A stretch of 64,000 bases of DNA from Kushneria pakistanensis (GCF_014652795.1 NZ_BMZM01000001.1:186001-250000); one strand, 5' to 3'; positions 42,553 through 51,725 are shown, numbered from the stretch's first letter. Notes: generated from the sequence alone by a model not told the origin. A program made the numbers and translations.

Positions 42553-44622
42553 TCAGGGAGCGGGCGGCATGGTCGGATCATCCGGGATGTTGGCCCCGTT
42601 ACCCGGTGCCTCACGCGTCATGTGCAGAAACTGCAGGTGGCGTTCGTACTGATCCAGGATGTCATTGATGAGCTGATCACGGCTGAAACCGATCAGGTTG
42701 TAGCCCTGGCTGCCCTCCAGCAGATAGACCTCAAGGCGATAGTAGCGTGAGCGGGTCTCGTTGGCCCGACGCGCAAAGGAGGGCATCGAGAAGGCGCGCG
42801 GCCAGATCTGATAGGTGAAGTTCTGCTCGTTGCCCAGAGTCACGTTCAGCTCCAGATGCAGCTCTTCGCCTTCAGCCTTGATGACATCGGCCTTGAGCCC
42901 CTGTTCGGAGAGCTCGTGGGCCACGGCTTCCATGGCCGGGCGGGCGGTGTTGTTGATGAAGGCTCGGGCCTGGCGATGGCTGGGGAAATGCATGGCACGA
43001 TTCAGGCGCTGGCGCCAGTTGCGCGGTCCACGCTCACTGCTGACCACCGTGCGGCTCGACAGGCGTCCGGCCAGGCTGGCCCGGTGGCTGTCCTCCTTGA
43101 AGGCCTCACTCTTGAAGGAGCGATAAAGCCCCGCCATGACAAAAAAGATCACAAACGAAAAGGGCAGCCCCATGATGACCACCATGCCCTGCAGCGCCGA
43201 TACCCCACCGGCCATCAATAGTGCCAGGGTCAGAAGCCCGATCGTGACCGACCAGAAGACACGCAGCCAGATGGGCGCATCGTGGTGCACACTGGAAAGA
43301 CGCGAGGTGAAATTGCCCAGTACCAGCGCCCCGGAGTCGGCCGAGGTCACGTAAAACAGCATGCCCAGCAGGGTGGCCAGCGAGGCGGTCCAGAGTACGC
43401 CCGGATACTGCTCGAGCAGTCCGTAGATGGATTGCTCTGGATGTGCCATGGCGATCTGGCCGAACTCGGTGGCGCCGCCCAGAATGCTGTCGATCGCGCT
43501 GTTGCCGAAAATCGAGATCCACATCAGGGTAAAGACAAAGGGAATGGTCAGGGTGCCCACCACGAATTCACGGATGGTGCGTCCGCGGGAGATGCGTGCC
43601 AGAAAAAGTCCGACAAAGGGGGCCCAGGCCACCCACCAGGCCCAGAAAAAAAGCGTCCAGGTATTGAGCCAGTCGGTGGGGCGATCAAAGGCGAAGGTAT
43701 TGAGGGTCATGCCCATGAAGCGATTGACGTAGTCGCCCACGTTAAGGATCAGCGCATTGAGCAAAAATCCCGTGTTACCGGCGATGAGCACATACGCCAG
43801 CAGCACCACTGCCAGCAGTACGTTGAACTCGGAGATGCGACGGATGCCCTTGTCGACCCCGGAGACCACCGAGATGGTGGCCAGAATCACTGACAGCGCA
43901 ATCAGCCCGCCCTGAATGACAAGGTTTTCGGGAATATCAAACAGATAGCTCAGCCCATAATTGAGCTGTACCACGCCGATCCCCAGACTGGTGGCAATGC
44001 CGAACACCGTTCCGATGACCGCGGCGATATCCACCGTATGGCCGATGGCTCCCTCCACGCGTCGGCCGAACAGCGGATAGAGCGCACTGCGAATGGTCAG
44101 CGGCAGATTGTAGCGGTAACTGAAATACGCCAGCGCCATGCCCATCAGCGCATACATGCCCCAGCCGGTGACCCCGTAGTGGAACATGCCCCAGACCGTG
44201 GCCTGACGGGCAGCTTCCAGCGTGCCGCCTTCCCCGACAGGCGGTGCCAGAAACTGGGTGACAGGCTCTGCCACGCAGAAAAACAGCAGATCGATGCCGA
44301 TACCGGCAGCAAACAGCATCGCGGCCCACGACCCCAGACTGAACTCCGGGCGCGAGTGCTCCGGCCCCAGACGGATACTGCCAAAACGGGAGGCGGCAAC
44401 AAAAATCACGAAGCCCAGATAGAGGGTCGCGGCCAGAAAGTAGTACCAGCCAAAGGTATTACTGATCCATTCCAGCGCGGAAAAGATGACGGTGTTGGCA
44501 GTATCGGTGAAAAACATTCCCCAGAGGGAAAACATCACGATGCCAAGGGCTGATCCGTAAAAGACGATCGGGTTCAGGCCATCGCGTGGCTGTTCGGCCA
44601 TATCAATGTGTTTGACGCTCAT
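42553..44622 (-). CDS. betT: BCCT-family choline transporter BetT
   Basis: A 689-residue high-capacity choline transporter with 12 helices in the first 510 residues and a long cytoplasmic C-terminal domain (about 180 residues), which in BetT homologues senses osmotic strain. BCCT signatures include GIGIDLLFFCVAEP, FHYGVTGWGMYALMG, and the Trp-rich helix WTLFFWAWWVAWAPFVGLFL. Choline is the precursor of glycine betaine, the main compatible solute beside ectoine. The betIBA oxidation genes are not in the window, but a BetI-like palindrome lies upstream. Confidence 0.93.
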   Translation of the reverse strand: MSVKHIDMAEQPRDGLNPIVFYGSALGIVMFSLWGMFFTDTANTVIFSALEWISNTFGWYYFLAATLYLGFVIFVAASRFGSIRLGPEHSRPEFSLGSWAAMLFAAGIGIDLLFFCVAEPVTQFLAPPVGEGGTLEAARQATVWGMFHYGVTGWGMYALMGMALAYFSYRYNLPLTIRSALYPLFGRRVEGAIGHTVDIAAVIGTVFGIATSLGIGVVQLNYGLSYLFDIPENLVIQGGLIALSVILATISVVSGVDKGIRRISEFNVLLAVVLLAYVLIAGNTGFLLNALILNVGDYVNRFMGMTLNTFAFDRPTDWLNTWTLFFWAWWVAWAPFVGLFLARISRGRTIREFVVGTLTIPFVFTLMWISIFGNSAIDSILGGATEFGQIAMAHPEQSIYGLLEQYPGVLWTASLATLLGMLFYVTSADSGALVLGNFTSRLSSVHHDAPIWLRVFWSVTIGLLTLALLMAGGVSALQGMVVIMGLPFSFVIFFVMAGLYRSFKSEAFKEDSHRASLAGRLSSRTVVSSERGPRNWRQRLNRAMHFPSHRQARAFINNTARPAMEAVAHELSEQGLKADVIKAEGEELHLELNVTLGNEQNFTYQIWPRAFSMPSFARRANETRSRYYRLEVYLLEGSQGYNLIGFSRDQLINDILDQYERHLQFLHMTREAPGNGANIPDDPTMPPAP

Positions 44623-44662
44623 CGAAGGATTCTCCTTTCGGCGACAGATAATTCATGAACGT

Positions 44663-44702
44663 CGCCCTCGTGACCCCGGGCATTAACGGGATCACGAGGG
44701 CG
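44663..44702. repeat. Strong hairpin in the betT leader
   Basis: A 16-bp stem with one mismatch (44663-44678 with 44687-44702) and an 8-base loop lies between the betT start and its likely operator. No T run follows on the minus strand. It would form in the 5' untranslated RNA. Confidence 0.65.
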
Positions 44703-44722
44703 CTGATCCATGTTTTTATTGA

Positions 44723-44738
44723 TTGATTGTTCAATCAA
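44723..44738. promoter_or_regulatory. BetI-like operator upstream of betT
   Basis: TTGATTG and CAATCAA (44723-44729, 44732-44738) form a perfect inverted repeat with a 2-base centre, similar to sites bound by the choline-responsive TetR repressor BetI. It lies just downstream of a TATAAA -10-like element read on the minus strand (44748-44753), a good position for repression. Confidence 0.6.
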
Positions 44739-44885
44739 CCTACATGCTTTATAGAAGAGCTTCAACCGACACGCTGGAAGTCTTCACCTCCCTGGACCAT
44801 GGCAGGGGGTAGAGCGTTGTCCGGATTCGGCGGCCATCGACCATACTGAGAATCTGTTTTCACTGAAGGCTTCAGGAGAGGCGCC

Positions 44886-45458
44886 ATGACCACGGCCATG
44901 ACCTACATGAGCGGCAGACTGCGGGTAATTCAGGGGGATATCACTGCCCTTGAGGTAGATGCCATCGTCAATGCGGCGAATCATTCATTGATGGGTGGCG
45001 GCGGGGTAGATGGGGCCATTCATCGCGCCGCTGGCCCCGAACTCAAAACGGCCTGCCAGACCCTTCGACAGGAGCAGTGGCCGGATGGATTGCCGGACGG
45101 AGAGGTAGCCCTGACGCCGGGATTCGGATTGCCGGCACGCTATGTGATTCACACCGTGGGGCCGGTATATGCCAAAACGATCGACAAGTCGGCGTTACTG
45201 GCAGGCTGCTATCGCAATTCTCTGACGCTGGCACGTGAGCAGGGGCTGCACACCATTGCCTTTCCGGCAATTTCTACCGGTGTTTATGGTTATCCGTTCG
45301 ATCAGGCCTGCGAGGTCGTGCTGGGCGTCATGGCCGAGCATCTACCTCACAGCGAGCTGACCGTCACGCTGTGCTTTTTTGGCCGCCAGGACCTGGAAGC
45401 CTTTCGCAACGTGGCCAGCCGGCTGGGGTATCAGCGCGACCGTGATCAGGGCATATAA
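44886..45458 (+). CDS. Macro-domain O-acetyl-ADP-ribose deacetylase
   Basis: A 190-residue macro domain of the YmdB/MacroD type that removes acetyl or ADP-ribose groups. Visible motifs are QGDITALEVDAIVNAAN, the GGGGVDGAIHRAAGP loop with the catalytic-region Asp, and FPAISTGVYGYP. E. coli YmdB also modulates RNase III. The ribosome site AGGAGAG is strong. It is divergent from betT. Confidence 0.92.
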   Translation: MTTAMTYMSGRLRVIQGDITALEVDAIVNAANHSLMGGGGVDGAIHRAAGPELKTACQTLRQEQWPDGLPDGEVALTPGFGLPARYVIHTVGPVYAKTIDKSALLAGCYRNSLTLAREQGLHTIAFPAISTGVYGYPFDQACEVVLGVMAEHLPHSELTVTLCFFGRQDLEAFRNVASRLGYQRDRDQGI

Positions 45459-45482
45459 AAACACCCCGCCGGGGCAGGGTGT
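45457..45482 (-). terminator. Terminator of the Spy-like gene
   Basis: A GC-rich imperfect hairpin (ACACCC at 45461-45466 with GGGTGT at 45477-45482, plus inner pairing) is followed on the minus strand by five T residues. It overlaps the last bases of the convergent macro-domain gene. Confidence 0.75.
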
Positions 45483-45503
45483 CGAAAGGCTCAGTGTGGC
45501 TCG

Positions 45504-46457
45504 TCAGCCCTGATCGGCCGCGGAGGCATCGGACGATGACGGTGTATGAGGGGGCTGACCGTGGTGGCCTGGTCCCATCGAGTGCCTGCCAGAGTGGGTG
45601 ATGCTTTTCAGTGCAGCCATTTGTGCCGGGTTCAGAACGTCTGCAAGGGCCTGATCCAGCGTCTGTGCTGCTTCCTGCCGCTGCTGGCGAGAATCACCGG
45701 TACTGTCTGACGCCCCGTGCCGCTTGTCCGATGGCGACATCTGCTGGTGAAAGGTCTGCCGGGCCTTTTTGATGGCATCAAGCTGGCTTTGGTCGAGTTG
45801 CCAGCTCTCGATCAGGGCCTGGTGCAGATCAATGGGGGGGCGGCCCATCGGACCGCGCAGTTCGACATGTCGCATCATGGCCAGTACGTGAATCTGCTCC
45901 GGGCTCAATACCCTTGAAAGGCGCGCCCGCTGACGCTCGACAATCTCATCCATGGCCTGTCGACGGCCTTCGCGGCTGTCTTTGGCGGTGCTGTCCTGGC
46001 GCAGGGCACGAAGGTCCTGACGCATGGCCTGACGCGCGTCATCAATGGCCTGGATCTGCGTCTGATCAAGCTTCCAGCTGGCAAAAAGCGATGTCATCAG
46101 CGCCTTTTTGGCATGTCCGGGCGCGGCGCGTTGATCAAGGGCCTTGAGTACTCGAACCTGGCGCTCGTCGAGCGTGGCGTTCAGGGCCTGACGATGCTGC
46201 TTTACGGCGTCACGCATGGCCTTGCGTCGTCCCTGGTCGGTATCAAACGTCTGCTGTGACAGAGTGTCCATGCGTTCACGAAAGGCCCTGTCTGCGCTGT
46301 CAATCTGCGCCTGCTGCTGCGCATTCAGTGACCAGCTCTGATAGATCGCCTCGCGTGGCGTGCCATGCCCATCAGTGGTCTGTGGTGTGGCGGCGGTGGC
46401 CCCGAGCGCTGTCATCAATGCAGCACCGGCGGTCATGCCGAGCATCCATTTTTTCAT
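45504..46457 (-). CDS. Spy/CpxP-like periplasmic protein with three LTxxQ-type repeats
   Basis: A 317-residue exported protein. After a signal peptide (MKKWMLGMTAGAALMTALG, cleavage near ATAATP) there are three helical repeats starting at W42, W128 and W219. Each has SW-x-L-(N/D)-x-x-Q then a charged amphipathic helix, and later a (D/S/N)xxQ helix. Spy and CpxP have one such unit of about 150 residues with two LTxxQ motifs, so this is an unusual expansion. The C-terminus is His-rich (HSGRHSMGPGHHGQPPH) and may bind metal. It lies directly downstream of a BaeR-like regulator, matching Spy as a BaeSR target. GGGAGA precedes the ATG. Confidence 0.78.
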   Translation of the reverse strand: MKKWMLGMTAGAALMTALGATAATPQTTDGHGTPREAIYQSWSLNAQQQAQIDSADRAFRERMDTLSQQTFDTDQGRRKAMRDAVKQHRQALNATLDERQVRVLKALDQRAAPGHAKKALMTSLFASWKLDQTQIQAIDDARQAMRQDLRALRQDSTAKDSREGRRQAMDEIVERQRARLSRVLSPEQIHVLAMMRHVELRGPMGRPPIDLHQALIESWQLDQSQLDAIKKARQTFHQQMSPSDKRHGASDSTGDSRQQRQEAAQTLDQALADVLNPAQMAALKSITHSGRHSMGPGHHGQPPHTPSSSDASAADQG

Positions 46458-46557
46458 GGTGATATCTCCCTGGTGGAATGGGAGCAGTATCACCGTACTT
46501 TATGCAGCAAACGTGCAGACAATAAGGAAAAACGGCCGTACATCACCCACCCGCTGA

Positions 46558-47259
46558 TCAGACCGGCGGTTCGTACTTGTAGCCCACGCCATACACGGCG
46601 TGAATGACATCGCCTTCGGGCCAGACATCGGCCAGCTTTTTTCTGAGCTTTTTGATGTGGGAATCCACGGTCCGCTCGGACACGATACGGTGATCCCGGT
46701 ACATGTGATCCATCAACTGCTCGCGCGAAAAGATGCGTCCGGGGGCGTTAAACATGACGTCCAGCAGCTGAAATTCGACGGCCGTCAACGCCAAGTCCTG
46801 CCCGGCGGCCAGCGCTCGCCAGCCGTCACGATCAAGTATCAGCGGTGCCGGCTCGGCTGCGGACGGTGCTGTCGATGTTGCCTGCGTGCGTCTGAGTACG
46901 GCGCGCATGCGGGCAATCACCTCACGCGGCGAGAAGGGCTTGCAGATGTAGTCATCGGCACCCAGCTCCAGCCCCAGCAATCGGTCCACTTCCTCGACGC
47001 GGGCGGTCAGCATGATGATGGCCATGTTCGGCCAGCGCTCGCGCAAGCGGCGACATAGCGTCAGACCATCAAGGCCCGGCAGCATGAGATCCAGCAGGAC
47101 CATGACGGGCAGCTCATGTGGCGCACGCGCCTCGAGCCAGCCAATGACCTCATCGCCACGTTCAAGACAGTGCGGCGTAAATCCGCTGCTGCTCAGGTAG
47201 TCGCGCAACAGATCGGCAATCTTGGTTTCATCTTCAACGACCAGCACGTTGTCATTCAT
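46558..47259 (-). CDS. baeR: OmpR-family response regulator, BaeR-like
   Basis: A 233-residue regulator. The receiver has the acidic pocket (VVEDE) and the phospho-Asp in LLDLMLPG (about residue 57), with the Lys of ICKPFSPRE. The C-terminal winged helix (about 135-230) has LTAVEFQLLDVM and RTVDSHIKKLRKKL. Paired with the kinase 51 bases upstream. In E. coli BaeR induces spy and multidrug efflux genes under envelope stress; the Spy-like gene 100 bases downstream is a likely target. Confidence 0.88.
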   Translation of the reverse strand: MNDNVLVVEDETKIADLLRDYLSSSGFTPHCLERGDEVIGWLEARAPHELPVMVLLDLMLPGLDGLTLCRRLRERWPNMAIIMLTARVEEVDRLLGLELGADDYICKPFSPREVIARMRAVLRRTQATSTAPSAAEPAPLILDRDGWRALAAGQDLALTAVEFQLLDVMFNAPGRIFSREQLMDHMYRDHRIVSERTVDSHIKKLRKKLADVWPEGDVIHAVYGVGYKYEPPV

Positions 47260-47310
47260 GGCGATCCCTTTGCGTGATGATTGCGGGTGGGGGCAGAACA
47301 GTGGTCATCA

Positions 47311-48711
47311 TCAGGTGCCTTCATCAAGGGCAAAGCTCATGTGCCAGCGCAGCCCGCCCAGCGGTGAGGGAGCCGGTGTCATTTGGGCGCCGTGAAGGCG
47401 TACCAGGGCGCTGGCAATCGCAAGCCCCAGTCCACTGCCGCCGTGGCGCCGGCTTCTTGAATCATCGACTCTGAAAAGCCGCTCGGTCAGGCGGTGCTGC
47501 TGTGCCGGGGCGACCCCGGGGGCACTGTCTTCCCAGATCACCACAGCCTTGTGACCCTGACGCTTGAGGGTGACATGCAAAAGCCCCGGGGCGTTGGTGT
47601 AGGCCTGCGTATTGCTCAGAAGGTTGTGCCAGAGCTGGCGCAGTCGATGGGGCGCGCCCTGAATGAAGAGATGGGGGGTGATATCAAGCGTCAGTATGAT
47701 GCCCCGTTCGGCCAGCCATTCCCGGCTCTCCTCAAGCTGCTGGTGCAGCTGCGCGCTCAGATCAATGTGTTCAAGCGGTGCTTCCAGCGTATGGGCGTCG
47801 GACTGGGCCAGCAGCCGCAGGTCCTCGATGAGGCGATTGAGGTGCGAGACTTCCTGGGCCAGCGATTGCAGGCTGCGCTGGTCCAGAGCACGCACGCCAT
47901 CCTGCATGGCCTCGATTTCACCGCGCAGGATGGCCAGCGGCGTGCGCAGCTCATGGGCGATATCGGCCACCCACTGCTGGCGCGACTGCCGATTGTGCTC
48001 AAGGCCCCGAGCGAGAGCGTTGATATCGCTGGAAAGACGCGAGAGCTCATCCTTGCCGCGGGCGCGCAGACGCAGGGTGTAATCGCCGTGGGCGATGGCC
48101 TGTGTGGCCTGTGCCATGTCGCGAATGCGACGCCCCAGCCACCATGCCAGTCCAGAGGCCAGCAGCAGCGAGGTCAGAAGCATGGCACCGGTAATGATGC
48201 CCAGATTACGCAGCTGGCGGTGCAGAAATATTTTGTCGATCGAAGTGATAATGCCATCCGGGGCGCGATAGCCCAGCTGCCCGATGGGCTCGCCATCAAG
48301 CTTGAGTTCGCGGTAGCGCATATCATTACGGGCGGCATGAAAGCCACCGATGACGGTCTGTCCGCGTGTGTCCCGCAGCACAAACTGGCGCGGGTCAATC
48401 ATCGGGGGCGGCAGTCCCCCCGGCGCGGCGCGCGCAGACGATGGGTCCTGCAGGCGGGGCATCAGGGTCAGACGCAGCACATCACGCCAGGCCGTGCGAT
48501 CCTCGGCCAGCCAGTTCCAGCTGCCGTGACGGGCATAGCCCTCTATCAACGTCTCGCTCAGGGTATCGATACGCGCCTCCTGGGTGCGACGCAGATAACC
48601 GAGAAAATCATCATCGATGCCGCGCGCGGCCACAAAAAAGATCAGCGCCCCGAGCACCACATTGACCAGCACGATCGCGCCAAGAAGCTTGAGTCCCAGA
48701 CGACTGAACAT
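47311..48711 (-). CDS. baeS: Sensor histidine kinase, BaeS-like
   Basis: A 466-residue inner-membrane kinase. Helices at about 8-30 and 172-192 flank a periplasmic sensor of about 140 residues. HAMP (about 190-243), the phospho-acceptor helix with IAHELRTPLAILRGE, and an ATPase domain with the N-box HNLLSNTQAYT and GGSGLGLAIA follow. The N-box histidine-asparagine pattern is intact. Gene order kinase then regulator equals baeSR. It senses envelope stress by analogy; the sensor domain itself is not recognisable. Confidence 0.88.
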   Translation of the reverse strand: MFSRLGLKLLGAIVLVNVVLGALIFFVAARGIDDDFLGYLRRTQEARIDTLSETLIEGYARHGSWNWLAEDRTAWRDVLRLTLMPRLQDPSSARAAPGGLPPPMIDPRQFVLRDTRGQTVIGGFHAARNDMRYRELKLDGEPIGQLGYRAPDGIITSIDKIFLHRQLRNLGIITGAMLLTSLLLASGLAWWLGRRIRDMAQATQAIAHGDYTLRLRARGKDELSRLSSDINALARGLEHNRQSRQQWVADIAHELRTPLAILRGEIEAMQDGVRALDQRSLQSLAQEVSHLNRLIEDLRLLAQSDAHTLEAPLEHIDLSAQLHQQLEESREWLAERGIILTLDITPHLFIQGAPHRLRQLWHNLLSNTQAYTNAPGLLHVTLKRQGHKAVVIWEDSAPGVAPAQQHRLTERLFRVDDSRSRRHGGSGLGLAIASALVRLHGAQMTPAPSPLGGLRWHMSFALDEGT

Positions 48712-48928
48712 GAATGCCTCACACGAGCAAAAACATCATGTTAACGCGCCAGCGCTCGTCATTAATGGAAAAATGATGGAAGTAAAATGATGTCCTTCCT
48801 GGACCAAGGTCTTGTGTGCGAAAGGCGCCACGGGACAACGGTTCGGTTGTAACCCTATGATGCCTTTGCAAGAATGTTGCGATAACGTGCGCAGTGACGC
48901 CCTTACCCCGTAATGAGAGAGACCCGGC

Positions 48929-49459
48929 ATGGTAAAACAGTTCGATCAGCGTCATCGGCAATCACGACGCATTCTGATCATGGGGGTCTCCGGATCCGGC
49001 AAGTCGACCATCGGTGAGGCGGTGGCGGAAAGAACAGGCTGTGAGTATATCGACGGTGACAAGTACCATCCGCCGGAAAACATCGACAAGATGACCAGGG
49101 GCATCTCGCTGACCGATGAAGACCGTCAGGGCTGGCTGGAGGCGCTGGCGGATCTGTATGCGCAGCACCGCAGGGAAGACAAAAGCGTCATGATCGGCTG
49201 TTCCGGACTCAAGAAGTCCTATCGTGATGTCCTGCGCCAGGGTGATCCGGATCTGATCATTCTCTTTCTGAATGGCGACTACGACACCATTTTGCAGCGC
49301 ATGGAAGAGCGCCAGCATTTCTTCTCGCCGCAGATGCTGCGAACCCAGTTTGATACGCTGCAGCCGCCGGGAAGTGATGAGGCGATCAGCATCGATATCT
49401 CGAAGTCGTTTGATAACGTCATCGATCAGTGCGTCAATGAGCTTGAGGCGCTCGACTAG
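48929..49459 (+). CDS. gntK: Gluconokinase
   Basis: A 176-residue P-loop kinase that makes 6-phosphogluconate from gluconate. Walker A is GVSGSGKSTIGEAVA (about 19-33). The GntK motifs EYIDGDKYHPPENIDKM, CSGLKKSYRDVLR and RQHFFSPQML are complete. It converges with the aldose oxidation genes. If those oxidise glucose, the product would feed this enzyme directly; if they use galactose or arabinose it serves gluconate from elsewhere. No transporter or gntR lies beside it. Confidence 0.94.
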   Translation: MVKQFDQRHRQSRRILIMGVSGSGKSTIGEAVAERTGCEYIDGDKYHPPENIDKMTRGISLTDEDRQGWLEALADLYAQHRREDKSVMIGCSGLKKSYRDVLRQGDPDLIILFLNGDYDTILQRMEERQHFFSPQMLRTQFDTLQPPGSDEAISIDISKSFDNVIDQCVNELEALD

Positions 49460-49498
49460 TCGCTTTTGCCAGGCGTCGCCTTCCTTGATCGCGACATG

Positions 49499-49537
49499 AA
49501 AAAGGGCCCCGGATGAGTATCCTCATCCGGGGCCCTT
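49499..49537 (-). terminator. Terminator of the aldose oxidation genes
   Basis: A perfect 16-bp stem (49502-49517 with 49522-49537) with a 4-base loop is followed on the minus strand by TTTTT (49499-49503). The plus-strand side has only two Ts, so it mainly ends minus-strand transcription, though gntK may also use it. Confidence 0.88.
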
Positions 49538-49590
49538 GTCATTGCCGGAACCCTTGTCATTGAAAGGCGTTATCGGGTCATCGAAACGCC

Positions 49591-50511
49591 TTACTCGACA
49601 AAGGCTTCGACACTCTGGCGCCGTCCCAGCAGGAAGGCATCTGCCACGTGACGGAAGGGCGCTACGTCCACGTCACTGCGGCCTTCGCGGATCAGCTCGG
49701 CAAAGCGTCGGTAGAGCCCCGCATATTCGATGTCCTCACCATCCACCACGCGTTCGCCGTTGATGCTCAACTGGCTGCCGCCGCTGTCCAGCACCAGCGT
49801 ACCGTCATCGGTATCGACCGTGATCTGCCAGGTCTGCGGGCCGGTCTGGCGCCAGTCAAAATCGGCGTGGATGGGCGTGTCATGGACATCGGTGAATTCA
49901 AGTGTGGCGCCGATCGGCGACTGGCAGTTCTCCGGCACTTCAAGCGTGGCTTCACGCAGGAAAAAGGCCTCGGGCAGAATGTGCGTGGCAATCGACAGGG
50001 CATTGATGCCGGGATCAAAAACGCCCAGTCCGCCGGGCTCCCACACCCACTGCTGGCCCGGATGCCACTGGCGTACATCCTCGCGCCACTGGATATCGAC
50101 CCGGGTGACGCGGCGCGTCGACAGCCATTCACGAGCCTTCTCGACCCCGGCGGCCTCACGGGCATGCCAGGTAGCGTAGAGCGTTACGCCCTTTTGCTCG
50201 GCGCGCCGCACCAAGTCCTCGACTTCACTGAGACTCACGCCCGGCGGCTTTTCCAGCAGCACATGCTTGCCGGCCTCGATGGCCGCCACGGCCTGGCTGT
50301 AACGCACCTGCGGCGGCGTACAAAGCGCCACGGCGTCAAGTTCGGGCAGGGCGGACAAGAGTGAGGCGAGATCCTCGTGGTTTTCAACGCCGTCAAGCGT
50401 GGCATTGCGACTGGCAATGGCGATCAGCTCAAGATCCTGGTTATCGCTCAGGGCCGGCAAATGCTGGTCTTTTGCAATCTTGCCGAAGCCGGCGATGGCA
50501 ATGGTGGTCAT
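49591..50511 (-). CDS. Aldose 1-dehydrogenase (D-galactose/L-arabinose), Gfo/Idh/MocA family
   Basis: A 306-residue NAD(P) oxidoreductase. The Rossmann start IAIAGFGKIAKDQHLPAL closely resembles Pseudomonas D-galactose 1-dehydrogenase. EKPPGVSLSEVE is the family EKP motif, and PGINALSI contains the catalytic-region residues. It would oxidise the C1 of a pyranose to a lactone. Neighbouring mutarotase, lactonase and sugar porter agree. Galactose or L-arabinose is favoured by similarity, but specificity is not fixed by sequence alone. The ATG at 50511 precedes the nucleotide-binding strand. Confidence 0.83.
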   Translation of the reverse strand: MTTIAIAGFGKIAKDQHLPALSDNQDLELIAIASRNATLDGVENHEDLASLLSALPELDAVALCTPPQVRYSQAVAAIEAGKHVLLEKPPGVSLSEVEDLVRRAEQKGVTLYATWHAREAAGVEKAREWLSTRRVTRVDIQWREDVRQWHPGQQWVWEPGGLGVFDPGINALSIATHILPEAFFLREATLEVPENCQSPIGATLEFTDVHDTPIHADFDWRQTGPQTWQITVDTDDGTLVLDSGGSQLSINGERVVDGEDIEYAGLYRRFAELIREGRSDVDVAPFRHVADAFLLGRRQSVEAFVE

Positions 50512-50569
50512 GACAGTCTCTCTGTCCAAAGGGTGAAAGCGGGCCGGACCTGCCGACGCCGCACAATGA

Positions 50570-51625
50570 TCAAAATGTCAGCCGGTAGCGGGTGTGCTGG
50601 CGATAATGCTCGCCGGGTGCCAGTCGGGTCGAGGGAAAGTGCGCATGGTTGGGCGCATCGGGAAACTGCTGGGCTTCCAGCGCCAGTCCTGTAAAGGCCT
50701 CGATCCGGCGGCCCCGGGCATCGTTCAGACTGCCATCCAGACCGATGCCGGTATAGAGCTGAAGTGATGGCTGGTCGGTGAAGACCTCAAGGCGGCGCCC
50801 GCTTTGAGGGTCAATCACCGTCGCCTGAGGCCTGTCGGTACCGGGCCGGTCAAGCACCAGCGCCACGTCATGACCGCCGGCGCGCATGAGCTGCTCGCTT
50901 TCGATGCGCGCGCGCTCACGGATCAGCGCAGGCGCCTGGAAGTCATAGGGCGTATTGCTCACCGGAGCCACTTCTCCGGTGGGAATGGATTGCTCATCAA
51001 GCACCAGGTAGTGGCTGGCGTGGCACTGAAAGCGGTAGTCGCGCACGTCACCGTCACCACGCAGATTGAAGTAGCTGTGATTGGTCAGACTCACTACGGT
51101 CGGTTTCGAGCTCTGCGCGTCGTAGTCGATGCTGAGCTGATTGTCCTCATCCAGGCTGTAGTGCACTGCGACCTCCAGTGCGCCCGGAAATCCCATGTCA
51201 CCTTCCGGTGATTGGTAGTGAAGTGTCACGCCCACCCGGTCGGGTGTTTCAAAAAGCGTCCCTTCAAAGCGTCGAAAGCTCAAGCCGTCAGGACCACCAT
51301 GCAGGGCATTGGGGCCCTCATTGGGTGGGATGTGAAATGTCTGGCCATCAAGCTCAAGGCGTGCCTGCCCAATGCGGTTGGCATAGCGGCCTACCAGCGC
51401 GCCGAAATAGGGATGCGGCTTGAGGTACTGCGCCGGATCATCAAATCCCAGCACCACATCGACCGCCTCGCCGGTGGCGGCATCCGGCACGCGTATCGAG
51501 GTAATGGTGGCGCCGTAATCAATGATGTCTACCTGCATGCCGGCGCTGTTGCGCAGCCTGAAGCGCTCAAAGGGGGCGCCGTCATCGTGTTGACCGATTC
51601 GGTCGCGTTCACAGTGCAAGGACAT
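50570..51625 (-). CDS. galM: Aldose 1-epimerase (mutarotase)
   Basis: A 351-residue beta-sandwich enzyme that interconverts alpha and beta anomers. Motifs are YGATITSIRVPD, GRYANRIGQARL, the catalytic-region NEGPNALHGGPDG, and the histidine in LTNHSYFNLRG with the glutamate late in GLALEAQQFPDAPNH. It would supply the beta anomer to the dehydrogenase 58 bases downstream. The ATG at 51625 has GGAG seven bases upstream and is preferred to 51637. Confidence 0.92.
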   Translation of the reverse strand: MSLHCERDRIGQHDDGAPFERFRLRNSAGMQVDIIDYGATITSIRVPDAATGEAVDVVLGFDDPAQYLKPHPYFGALVGRYANRIGQARLELDGQTFHIPPNEGPNALHGGPDGLSFRRFEGTLFETPDRVGVTLHYQSPEGDMGFPGALEVAVHYSLDEDNQLSIDYDAQSSKPTVVSLTNHSYFNLRGDGDVRDYRFQCHASHYLVLDEQSIPTGEVAPVSNTPYDFQAPALIRERARIESEQLMRAGGHDVALVLDRPGTDRPQATVIDPQSGRRLEVFTDQPSLQLYTGIGLDGSLNDARGRRIEAFTGLALEAQQFPDAPNHAHFPSTRLAPGEHYRQHTRYRLTF

Positions 51626-51725
51626 GGGCCACTCCATGGTCGATTGAAGTCAGGGGCGATCTACCCGGTATCGTGGCAGCCAGTATAGAACCCGTGCTCG
51701 CGTCAGGGCAGATCGAAGGCATGGA

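Noticed and set aside
47494-48744. Plus-strand ORF of 416 codons opposite the sensor kinase
   Set aside because: Antisense shadow of a gene with complete kinase motifs; no independent start signal or domain.
48878-48894. Possible GntR-type operator before gntK (ATGTT, then TAACGT)
   Set aside because: The two arms match only four of six bases and the spacer is one base short of the E. coli GntR site, so the evidence is too weak.
49530-49570. Short direct repeat CCCTTGTCATTG found twice after the gntK terminator
   Set aside because: Two copies of 12 bases with no flanking structure. It most likely reflects a small local duplication and gives no sign of an attachment site.
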